From an uncultured Bacteroidales bacterium (GTDB taxonomy: Bacteria; Bacteroidota; Bacteroidia; Bacteroidales; Paludibacteraceae), in contig USNU01000065.1 of assembly GCA_900556095.1 (NCBI GenBank), positions 1-7,695 on the forward strand: a DNA stretch of 7,695 nucleotides, given 5' to 3'. Below the pieces are notes generated by a model. The model saw only the letters and a program-made list of their open reading frames with translations. It was not told the origin of the DNA and did no database searches. A program made the position numbers and the translations under genes. Shown here piece after piece: positions 1 to 5,349 of the stretch; the stretch's first letter is position 1, and each line of letters begins with the position of its first letter.

Positions 1-755
1 CCGGAGGTACCGGTGGCCGCTTTGTTGGCATATTGGCAGCCGCCGAGAGTGATACGAACCGGACCGTCCACCTTAAAACCGATGGTGTAGTCCACCCAAC
101 CATGCTGTGCGCCGTTGTAACTTGCGCCGCTGCCTTGTACGCCTGTGGGTAATACGGGTTCTTCCTTCGTCAGGTCTATCTCAAAATCCGTGAACGTGCG
201 CGGAACGACTGTCACATTGCCATAGATGGTAAACTCCGTCATATAGGCATTCTGCACGGCGTTGAGATTAAACCAGCGCAGTTGTACATTCTCGCGATTG
301 ACAGGCACTGTGATCTTTGTGCCTCTCTGCTCACAGAAAGCGGTACTCAGCGTATCCCATTTTTCTGCTTCGGGCGATTTGCACAGCAAGCCCCAACCAC
401 GGCTGCTGCCCGTGGCGGCATGTACAAACTCCACGCGCGTTACGCTTTTCAGCACCGAGGTTTCGATATACGGAGTGGCCGATTTGGCTGCCATAGCATA
501 ACCTGCCGTAATGACTTCGGTGTTGTTGAACTGTCCTTTTACTCCTGTCGGCGCTATCTCCACCTCGGCAAACGTGATGTCTAATTGCTCTTTGCTTGCA
601 TCGGTTGTTACGGTCTTTTTGGTGGGGGTAGTGGTGCTTTTTACGGCTTCCCAATCCTGAAAATCAGTAGTGTAAAGCCGTTTCTCTACTACGTTTTGCG
701 CTTGAAGCGTCGTTGCCGCCACTATCGCCATACATAATGTGGAAAATGTTTTCAT
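1..755 (-). CDS. Secreted multidomain protein, N-terminal part (C-terminus beyond left edge)
   Basis: Reading leftward from the ATG at 755-753, the frame is open for 251 codons to the window edge, so the gene is incomplete at its 3' end. Residues 1-19 form a signal peptide (MKTFSTLCMAIVAATTLQA, likely cut before QN), so the product is exported. After a short linker, residues about 55-180 look like a beta-sandwich: alternating hydrophobic strands, a GSSRGWGLL segment, and a closing TEFTIYGNV strand of the type seen where discoidin or carbohydrate-binding-like modules end. A second module starts near residue 186 (FTDFEIDLTKEEPVLPTGV) and contains HGWVDYTIGF and VDGPVRITLGGCQY. This architecture is familiar from large Bacteroidales secreted proteins, including some carbohydrate-active enzymes, but no catalytic domain lies in the visible part, so I assign no activity. 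A good promoter lies 30-60 bp upstream of the start. Confidence 0.85.
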   Translation of the reverse strand, partial: MKTFSTLCMAIVAATTLQAQNVVEKRLYTTDFQDWEAVKSTTTPTKKTVTTDASKEQLDITFAEVEIAPTGVKGQFNNTEVITAGYAMAAKSATPYIETSVLKSVTRVEFVHAATGSSRGWGLLCKSPEAEKWDTLSTAFCEQRGTKITVPVNRENVQLRWFNLNAVQNAYMTEFTIYGNVTVVPRTFTDFEIDLTKEEPVLPTGVQGSGASYNGAQHGWVDYTIGFKVDGPVRITLGGCQYANKAATGTS

Positions 756-786
756 TAAAATAATGATTGATTAAAAATTCAGACTA

Positions 787-816
787 CAAAGATATATCTT
801 TTTCTTGGAATGGCAA
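787..816 (-). promoter_or_regulatory. Bacteroidota-type promoter for the secreted protein gene
   Basis: On the minus strand the -7 box TATCTTTG (794-787) matches TAnnTTTG. A TTGC element (816-813) lies 18 bp upstream, in the place of the -33 TTTG element. Transcription would begin about 780, giving a leader of roughly 25 nt before the ATG at 755. Confidence 0.7.
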
Positions 817-821
817 CACCT

Positions 822-837
822 TATATTATATAATATA
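822..837. repeat. 16-bp perfect AT palindrome
   Basis: TATATTATATAATATA is a perfect palindrome ending six bases upstream of the -33 element of the minus-strand promoter. It also overlaps the stop codon of the possible small ORF at 826-963. It could be an operator, but its pure A/T composition makes chance plausible. Confidence 0.4.
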
Positions 838-963
838 CAAAATATCCACAACTTTCCTAAAAAAATACACACCACAGCGCCTTGTGAACCCCTTTGGATC
901 TGTAGCCTCGTCGGGCAGATTGCCGCTAAAAGAAAAATGGTCGCCCTGTTGTTGACCGAACAT
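826..963 (-). CDS. Possible 45-aa small protein or remnant of a gene
   Basis: An ATG at 963-961 opens 45 codons ending in TAA at 828-826. The peptide begins MFGQQQGDHFSFSGNLPDEA and continues with an ATDPKGFTRRCGVYF segment and a hydrophobic tail (VVDILYII). Codon choice (GGC, GAC, CTG, CCC, GAG, GTG) resembles the real genes here, and the hydrophilic-then-hydrophobic composition looks protein-like despite the A/T-rich surroundings. There is no signal peptide or recognisable domain. No TAnnTTTG promoter is evident upstream on this strand; the upstream DNA is occupied by the oppositely oriented GH3-gene promoter. It could be a true small protein, the decayed end of a former gene, or a conserved intergenic element that happens to be open. 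I do not recognise a family. Confidence 0.3.
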   Translation of the reverse strand: MFGQQQGDHFSFSGNLPDEATDPKGFTRRCGVYFFRKVVDILYII

Positions 964-965
964 AA

Positions 966-997
966 TTTGCATATATGGTGAAAAATGTGTACTTTTG
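966..997 (+). promoter_or_regulatory. Bacteroidota-type promoter for the GH3-family gene
   Basis: TTTG at 966-969 and TACTTTTG (TAnnTTTG) at 990-997 are separated by 20 bp, a close match to the phylum consensus. Transcription would start near 1004, giving a leader of about 110 nt if translation begins at 1115. Confidence 0.75.
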
Positions 998-1041
998 CAG
1001 TGGTTTTTGTTCGATTAGGGCTGTTTCCTTGGAAAAACGGA

Positions 1042-1091
1042 CTATCGTGCAATGCCAGCAATCCCGATAGCCACCGCCTTTGGGGCGGGTG
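1042..1091 (+). promoter_or_regulatory. Structured leader of the GH3-family mRNA
   Basis: Two potential hairpins lie between the inferred transcription start and the ATG at 1115. CTATCG (1042-1047) can pair with CGATAG (1065-1070). CACCGCC (1072-1078) can pair with GGCGGGTG (1084-1091) with one bulged G and a TTTGG loop. The second is G/C-rich and stable, and sits about 24 nt before the start codon. I compared it by eye with common riboswitch consensus sequences (TPP, SAM, glycine, cobalamin) and found no convincing match, so the role is unknown. Confidence 0.35.
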
Positions 1092-1114
1092 CGGCGGGAG
1101 CGAAGAGAATCATT

Positions 1115-2839
1115 ATGAAAAAGAAACCATATTTAGACAACCATGGTAAGGCATTGCCCTATCCCTGGTTAATCAACACAGTGTTGTGTTTGGTGGGCGG
1201 AAGCCAGATGATGCGTTTGCGGTTTTGGAGCAGGCATCCGCGCCACGCTGCTGAGAAAACATTGCGCGACATTCTCAATATCTCGCGTGATACAGTATAT
1301 GGCAAAGAACATCATTTCGCCGAAATACTGGAGGCTCCTACTGGCACCGAACTCTTTGTACGCTATCAGAAATATGTGCAACTCAATGATTATGAGGACA
1401 TTCGTCCGTATGTGGAAAAGCATAAGAACGGTGGCGAGAACATCCTGTTCCCTGGAAAACCACTGATGTACGCCACCACTTCGGGAACTACCAACGAGCC
1501 AAAATGGGTGCCTATTACCAAAGAATACCTCAACAACATCTACGGCAAGATGACCAAGGTATGGCTCTTCAATTTCATCAAGAACCGCCCGAAGGTCTTC
1601 ACGGGAAAGATTGTCTCGATTGTCGGTAAGGTGAAAGAAGGTGAAGCACCCGATGGCACGATGTTCGGCTCGGTGAGTGGTGTTACGCAACGCGACTGCC
1701 CTAAGTTCGTAAAGAAACTATATGCTTCGCCTGCTTCGGTGTTCGCCATCGAGGACTACACTGCCCGCTACTACACCATCATGCGTATGGGCATCGAGCG
1801 CAATGTAACCCTTGTCGTTACTGCTAACCCGTCCACCATTGTGGAGATGCAGAACAATGTCAATGAGTACTTTGAGGACTATTGCAACGACATTGAGCAT
1901 GGTACGCTGAAAGCCTCGCTCAATATCCCGCAGTGGATTCGCGACGATGTACAACCTTACCTGAAACCCAACCCCGAACGTGCCAACGAACTGCGTGCGC
2001 TCAAAGCGAAATATGGCACTGTCCTGCCAAAGCATTATTGGCCTAACTTGCAGATTCTCAACACGTGGAAGTGTGGTAACACCCGCGTATATGTTGAGAA
2101 ATTCAAGGACTCCTTCCCCGAGGGGATGCTCCATCAGGAGTTTGGTTATTTCGCGTCGGAGTGCCGTTTCGGACTTGTGCTTGACGACACACTCAACACC
2201 GTCCTCTTCCCCCATTTCCACTACTATGAGTTTGTCGCCGAGGACGAGTTGGAGAGCGAGAACAAACATTTCCTGCAACTCTGGGAACTCGAAAAAGGCA
2301 AGCGTTATTGTCCGTATGTAACCACGTTTGCAGGCCTCTACCGCTACAACATGAATGACTTGGTGGAAGTGGGCGATTCGTTCTGCAATACGCCTACCGT
2401 CCACATGATTCAGAAAGTGAACGGTATCGTTACCATGACAGGCGAGAAATTGCATGAGCGTCAGTTTATCGAGGCTGTGCATGAGGCGGAAAAGCAGACC
2501 GGCATGCAGACGAAATTCTTTATCGGTTTTGCCGACATGGACCTCTCTGCCTACCATTTCTACTATGAGTTTGCCGACCTGCAGACCTCGCAGGAGCAGG
2601 CGGAGCAATTTACTCACATTGTAGATAAAGTGCTGAAAGATATCAATATAGAGTATGCTGCCAAGCGTGCCTCGTTCCGTGTGAAGGACCCGCTTACACA
2701 CCGTCTGGTGGGGCAGTCGTTTGAGAAATTCAAAGCCGAGTGTATCGCCGAAGGTGCCCGCGATGGACAATTCAAACTCAACCTGCTCTTGCAAGATGAG
2801 AAACGCCGCGCCAAGTTCAAGAAACTGGTGTTGGAATAA
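1115..2839 (+). CDS. GH3-family (auxin-responsive promoter family) acyl-adenylating protein
   Basis: A 574-residue protein of the GH3 family, a branch of the adenylate-forming (ANL) enzymes. Plant members activate acyl acids with ATP and join them to amino acids; the substrate of bacterial members is generally unknown. Numbered from the ATG at 1115, the ATP-binding loop TSGTTNEPK is at 122-130, HQEFGYFASE at 340-349, YNMNDLVEVGD at about 411-421, and MTGEKL at 441-446, all in the family order. The C-terminal small domain ends with the typical SFEKFKAECIAEG block. There is no signal peptide or clear membrane anchor, so it is probably cytoplasmic. The frame also has an ATG at 1052, which would add 21 residues (MPAIPIATAFGAGAAGAKRII). 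I prefer 1115 because the family homology begins well downstream and the extra segment overlaps a G/C-rich leader hairpin. It has its own promoter and a terminator downstream and appears monocistronic. Confidence 0.93.
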   Translation: MKKKPYLDNHGKALPYPWLINTVLCLVGGSQMMRLRFWSRHPRHAAEKTLRDILNISRDTVYGKEHHFAEILEAPTGTELFVRYQKYVQLNDYEDIRPYVEKHKNGGENILFPGKPLMYATTSGTTNEPKWVPITKEYLNNIYGKMTKVWLFNFIKNRPKVFTGKIVSIVGKVKEGEAPDGTMFGSVSGVTQRDCPKFVKKLYASPASVFAIEDYTARYYTIMRMGIERNVTLVVTANPSTIVEMQNNVNEYFEDYCNDIEHGTLKASLNIPQWIRDDVQPYLKPNPERANELRALKAKYGTVLPKHYWPNLQILNTWKCGNTRVYVEKFKDSFPEGMLHQEFGYFASECRFGLVLDDTLNTVLFPHFHYYEFVAEDELESENKHFLQLWELEKGKRYCPYVTTFAGLYRYNMNDLVEVGDSFCNTPTVHMIQKVNGIVTMTGEKLHERQFIEAVHEAEKQTGMQTKFFIGFADMDLSAYHFYYEFADLQTSQEQAEQFTHIVDKVLKDINIEYAAKRASFRVKDPLTHRLVGQSFEKFKAECIAEGARDGQFKLNLLLQDEKRRAKFKKLVLE

Positions 2840-2857
2840 AAAAATAAAGAATCCTAT

Positions 2858-2870
2858 GCCGCACAGCGGC
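2858..2870. repeat. Small GC hairpin just after the GH3-family gene
   Basis: GCCGC, a three-base loop ACA, then GCGGC, 18 nt after the stop codon. No T-run follows, so it is not itself an intrinsic terminator; it may protect the mRNA 3' end or assist the terminator about 30 bp further on. Confidence 0.4.
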
Positions 2871-2893
2871 AAGAAAATAGAAAAACAAGAAAC

Positions 2894-2931
2894 AAAAAAG
2901 AGCGAGGTATATACACAATCTCGCTCTTTTT
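2894..2931 (+). terminator. Intrinsic terminator of the GH3-family gene
   Basis: The stem GAGCGAG (2900-2906) pairs with CTCGCTC (2920-2926) around a 13-nt loop. It is preceded by an A-run and followed by five T's, so the stem can extend by A-T pairs. It lies 55 nt after the stop codon at 2839. Confidence 0.85.
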
Positions 2932-2940
2932 CTATGGAAA

Positions 2941-2960
2941 AAAAGTGCTTTTTGTTAAGA
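2941..2960 (+). repeat. 20-bp upstream motif, copy 1
   Basis: AAAAGTGCTTTTTGTTAAGA matches 19 of 20 bases of a minus-strand sequence at 4690-4671. Both copies point toward a promoter: this one ends 62 bp before the -33 element of the radical-SAM gene, the other 36 bp before that of the gene at 3797-4582. Function is unknown; an upstream regulatory site is one possibility. Confidence 0.45.
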
Positions 2961-3022
2961 TGTCCGTATCTGCATAGCCTGCGTATAGGCAGTCAACCTT
3001 CGGAAATAAAAACACCGCTTTA

Positions 3023-3054
3023 TTTGCAGATATACACAATTTGTCGTATCTTTG
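3023..3054 (+). promoter_or_regulatory. Bacteroidota-type promoter for the radical-SAM gene
   Basis: TTTG (3023-3026) and TATCTTTG (3047-3054) are separated by 20 bp, matching the TTTG / TAnnTTTG consensus. Transcription would start near 3060, leaving only about 14 nt before the ATG at 3074. This excludes the in-frame TTG at 3041, which lies upstream of the transcription start. Confidence 0.8.
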
Positions 3055-3073
3055 CGCGCAAAACAAAAGTACT

Positions 3074-3733
3074 ATGGACGAAACACGAATCTGTCAGGAA
3101 CTGACGGCGCCGATAGCCGCCATATCGCGCCACCGCACCTTGCTGGACGGCGACGGCGTACGCACGTTGGTCATCTTTCAGGGGTGCCCGCTTCGCTGCG
3201 AGTTCTGCGTCAATCTCTTTGCTATTGATACCCGTCGCCCGCGCAAACGCTATACGGCGGAGCAGTTGGTGGAAAAAGCCATGGAGGACAATCTTGATTT
3301 TCTCGCTACGCACGGGGGTATTACCTTCGGGGGCGGTGAACCGCTGTTGCAAAGCCGTTTTATCGAGTATTTCCACAAGGTATGCCCACCCGAATGGACA
3401 ATACAATTGGAAACCTCGCTCAATGTGCCGCAAGAGGACCTTGCCCGTGTGGAGTCGTTTACGCAACATTTCATTGTGGACGTAAAGGATATGAATCCCG
3501 CTATCTATCAACGCTATACCGGGTGCGACAATGGGCAAGTGATAGCCAACTTGCAATGGTTGATAGAAAAGGGCAGGGCGGAAGATATTTTTGTGCGTGT
3601 GCCGCTCATACCCGAATACAACACCGCCGAAGATGTGGAAAAAAGCGTTGCCGACTTGCAGGCTATGGGACTGTCGCATTTCAGCCGACTGGCATACAAA
3701 ATACGCAACAGGGAGACCCGCACACAACAATAG
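3074..3733 (+). CDS. Radical-SAM protein, glycyl-radical-enzyme activase type (PflA/NrdG-like)
   Basis: A 219-residue radical-SAM protein. The [4Fe-4S] motif CPLRCEFC gives cysteines 38, 42 and 45 in the CX3CX2C pattern, preceded by DGDGVRTLVIFQGC, close to the DGPGxRTVVFxQGC of pyruvate formate-lyase activase. GGITFGGGEPLLQ (81-93) is the SAM-binding GGE-type motif of that family, and FIVDVKDMNPAIYQRYTG (133-150) and VRVPLIPEYN (174-183) match later family blocks. It has no extra ferredoxin-like cluster insert, so it resembles PflA or anaerobic ribonucleotide reductase activase rather than the longer dehydratase or decarboxylase activases. Such enzymes cleave SAM to place a radical on a glycine of a partner enzyme. 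No glycyl radical enzyme is encoded in this window, so the partner, and whether it is an activase at all, are uncertain. The ATG at 3074 is chosen because the promoter -7 box ends at 3054. Confidence 0.9.
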   Translation: MDETRICQELTAPIAAISRHRTLLDGDGVRTLVIFQGCPLRCEFCVNLFAIDTRRPRKRYTAEQLVEKAMEDNLDFLATHGGITFGGGEPLLQSRFIEYFHKVCPPEWTIQLETSLNVPQEDLARVESFTQHFIVDVKDMNPAIYQRYTGCDNGQVIANLQWLIEKGRAEDIFVRVPLIPEYNTAEDVEKSVADLQAMGLSHFSRLAYKIRNRETRTQQ

Positions 3734-3750
3734 GTATCAATAAATACAAC

Positions 3751-3780
3751 AAAAGAGGTTGCCGCGGGCAACCTCTTTTT
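3751..3780. terminator. Bidirectional intrinsic terminator between convergent genes
   Basis: AAAAGAGGTTGCC (3751-3763) and GGCAACCTCTTTT (3767-3779) are perfect reverse complements around the loop GCG, with a T-run on the plus strand and, by symmetry, on the minus strand. It lies 17 nt after the radical-SAM stop and 16 nt beyond the stop of the convergent gene at 3797-4582, so it can end both transcripts. Confidence 0.95.
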
Positions 3781-3796
3781 ATTATATGGTGTGTGT

Positions 3797-4582
3797 TTAG
3801 AATTTCAGAGCCAGACCGAAGCCGTTGGTATTGGCTTGCAGATTGAGTGAGACTGGTGCTGCAATTCCTGTTTCTTCTTTGACGGGGTGCTGCAGATAGT
3901 AGCAGTTGTTGTACACCTCATACGATTTGCGGCGTTTCTTGCTACCCACAGAGAGAAGCGGTATAGACGCCACTTCGCATACGCCTCCGCCTGCCATCAT
4001 AATAATACCCGCCAATGACATACCCATTCCGTAATTGCTGTTCGGATCACCGTCTTTACCTTTGTTTTGCAGTTTGACCCCGACAAAAAATACGGGAACA
4101 CCTACCGCCTCAAGACACCAACCCGATGCAAAGAAACGCCAACCGAGCGACCAGCAACGCTCGCCGCGCTGATAACTCTGCCATGCCTCGGGGCAGTTGT
4201 TCTCGATAAACTTCAAGTAGGCTTCCTCGCTCATCTTTGTTACCTGCGTGTCCTCGGTCAGAAAATAGGTTTTCTTCTGCTTGGTAATTACGCCCGGCAG
4301 CAACGGCTGGCGTACTACCTTATCATACAGGGCAGGATTCTTGAGATCGTTGTTAAATACAGAGACGCGCCCGTCCTCAAACAGGATAGACACAATATTC
4401 GAGAGCGGAAGGCGTGTGGTAGGACCGTCGAGGTCAGATTCCTGTTTGTATAGAATGTCATAGGCGGAAATCTCCACAATCTTGGCATTGATGCGTGTGG
4501 CGTCTGTGGTAACGATTATGTCTTGCGCCATGGCACAAAGTGCCGCTACGGCACAGAATATGCTCAGAGAGAAACGTTTCAT
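3797..4582 (-). CDS. Secreted or membrane protein of unknown function, Bacteroidota type
   Basis: A 261-residue protein starting at the ATG at 4582-4580. Residues 1-19 form a signal peptide with likely cleavage AMA|QD. Cys16 is not in a lipobox (AALC), so a lipoprotein is unlikely. Residues 21-76 (DIIVTTDATRINAKIVEISA, then SNIVSILFEDGRVSVFN) match a pattern common in exported Bacteroidota proteins: a small beta-domain that reads like a sequence needing a set of paired strands. Two hydrophobic segments follow at about 147-171 and 186-212, separated by a polar loop, and the chain ends LNLQANTNGFGLALKF, a pattern I associate with the C-terminus of such proteins. No catalytic motif is visible and I assign no function. 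An ATG at 4606 in the same frame overlaps the -7 box and cannot be the start. The gene has its own promoter and shares the downstream terminator with the radical-SAM gene. Confidence 0.85.
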   Translation of the reverse strand: MKRFSLSIFCAVAALCAMAQDIIVTTDATRINAKIVEISAYDILYKQESDLDGPTTRLPLSNIVSILFEDGRVSVFNNDLKNPALYDKVVRQPLLPGVITKQKKTYFLTEDTQVTKMSEEAYLKFIENNCPEAWQSYQRGERCWSLGWRFFASGWCLEAVGVPVFFVGVKLQNKGKDGDPNSNYGMGMSLAGIIMMAGGGVCEVASIPLLSVGSKKRRKSYEVYNNCYYLQHPVKEETGIAAPVSLNLQANTNGFGLALKF

Positions 4583-4603
4583 ACAGCAATTGATTTTGTG
4601 CGG

Positions 4604-4634
4604 CAAAGGTAGTGTTTTATTTTGAGATATGCAA
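4604..4634 (-). promoter_or_regulatory. Bacteroidota-type promoter for the secreted/membrane protein gene
   Basis: On the minus strand TACCTTTG (4611-4604) matches TAnnTTTG, and a TTGC element (4634-4631) lies 19 bp upstream. Transcription would begin near 4598, about 15 nt before the ATG at 4582. Confidence 0.7.
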
Positions 4635-4670
4635 CAAAAGCCGCCCGGAGAAAAACAAGCGGACGATTAT

Positions 4671-4690
4671 TCTTAACAAAAAGTACTTTT
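4671..4690 (-). repeat. 20-bp upstream motif, copy 2
   Basis: Read on the minus strand, AAAAGTACTTTTTGTTAAGA differs from the plus-strand sequence at 2941-2960 at one base. The first 12 bases (AAAAGTACTTTT) form a perfect palindrome in this copy. It lies between the stop of the exosortase gene and the promoter at 4604-4634, oriented toward that promoter. Confidence 0.45.
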
Positions 4691-4710
4691 CGAAGACAGT
4701 GAGCAAAAAT

Positions 4711-5283
4711 TTATACTTGTTCTTGCCCGATATGGCGCACCTTGTTGATAAAGAGCAACCACAAGAGGAACATCATACCATAAAACAGGTACTTGAAGAT
4801 ATAGGTATGGAGCAATTCAAACCAATCAGGGTGGAACTCGGTGAGCAACGAGATGGCAAAGATACGGAGCAGATTGAATATATAGATGCATATCCAACCG
4901 AGGGGAATATACCAGATTTTGTGTTTCCAACCACCGCGAACAGTGAGCAAAAGACAGAGCCAGATAAACGATTGCTTGAGAGGGGTGCAACTCCATGCGA
5001 TGCTTGTGCCGACACCGGAATCGAAATAATAAGAGGTGGGGCTTGTCAGGGTGCAGGTATCGCGGAATAGTCCGATGAGCCAATAGACTTCACAGGTGAT
5101 ATGGCGTGCGAAAAAATCAAATGGTGCGGTGATATTCAACCCAAACCATGTAACTAATGTGTCGCCCTCATCGCCGTGGATGGTGAACTTCCAGAAATAA
5201 TTCGCCACAAGCAGGGTAACGACAAAAATAATGATGTCGAGATAGGGAGACAAAACACCTTTAATTTTCTCTAGCGTGGTCAT
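4711..5283 (-). CDS. Exosortase/archaeosortase-family membrane protein
   Basis: A 190-residue polytopic membrane protein resembling the short exosortases of Bacteroidota (XrtF-like). Exosortases are integral membrane cysteine enzymes thought to cleave C-terminal sorting signals of exported proteins and pass them to an envelope acceptor. The expected active-site residues are in order: Cys99 in WSCTPLKQSF, Arg140 in IFNLLRIFAISL, and His159 in LLHTYIFKYLFYG. Hydrophobic segments lie at about 11-32, 105-115, 123-148 and 161-180, with further weaker ones at 45-75. The start at 5283 follows the A/T motif AAATTAACGTTTT directly. It lies 66 nt after the tsaD stop with no clear promoter of its own, so it is probably co-transcribed with tsaD. 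No protein with a PEP-CTERM-like tail, and no small associated membrane protein, is visible next to it. The family call is confident; the exact subfamily is not. Confidence 0.85.
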   Translation of the reverse strand: MTTLEKIKGVLSPYLDIIIFVVTLLVANYFWKFTIHGDEGDTLVTWFGLNITAPFDFFARHITCEVYWLIGLFRDTCTLTSPTSYYFDSGVGTSIAWSCTPLKQSFIWLCLLLTVRGGWKHKIWYIPLGWICIYIFNLLRIFAISLLTEFHPDWFELLHTYIFKYLFYGMMFLLWLLFINKVRHIGQEQV

Positions 5284-5296
5284 AAAACGTTAATTT
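5284..5296 (-). promoter_or_regulatory. 13-bp leader motif before the exosortase start, copy 1
   Basis: On the minus strand AAATTAACGTTTT sits immediately before the exosortase ATG. The identical 13 bases occur four bases before the tsaD ATG (6449-6437). It may be a translation-initiation leader or a regulatory site. Confidence 0.45.
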
Positions 5297-5349
5297 TGCA
5301 TTGCGCATCCGGTTATCCACCTGACTTTTTCTATACGTACTATATCGAA

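Noticed and set aside
771..1061. 96-codon minus-strand open frame in the left intergenic region
   Set aside because: It runs through the promoters of both flanking genes, and its Cys- and Ile-rich peptide looks random. The shorter ORF at 826-963 in another frame is the more protein-like reading.
1042..1110. Resemblance of the GH3-gene leader (for example AATGCCAGC) to a TPP riboswitch
   Set aside because: The other conserved TPP elements (such as CTGAGA and the ACCC...CTGATCTGG block) are absent, and the gene is not a thiamine gene.
1718..2872. Long 384-codon minus-strand open frame opposite the GH3-family gene
   Set aside because: It is antisense to a gene with clear family motifs, and its peptide shows no domain, signal or family pattern; it reflects the codon composition of the sense gene.
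3041..3073. TTG start at 3041 for the radical-SAM gene
   Set aside because: The -7 box TATCTTTG at 3047-3054 lies downstream of this codon, so it would not be in the mRNA.
3020..3730. 236-codon minus-strand open frame opposite the radical-SAM gene
   Set aside because: Antisense to an unambiguous radical-SAM gene and spanning its promoter; the peptide has no recognisable features.
4583..4606. ATG at 4606 as start of the secreted/membrane protein
   Set aside because: It overlaps the -7 box at 4604-4611 and would place eight polar residues before a well-formed signal peptide beginning at 4582.
4612..5070. 152-codon plus-strand open frame overlapping the exosortase gene
   Set aside because: Mostly antisense to the exosortase catalytic region; no promoter or family pattern supports it.
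5291..5298. Plus-strand TAATTTTG resembling a -7 box upstream of the exosortase gene
   Set aside because: No convincing -33 element at the right distance and no plus-strand gene downstream; it coincides with the 13-bp leader motif.
5309..5320. DnaA-box-like TTATCCACC between tsaD and the exosortase gene
   Set aside because: A single near-match with no cluster, AT-rich unwinding element or replication gene nearby; not an origin.
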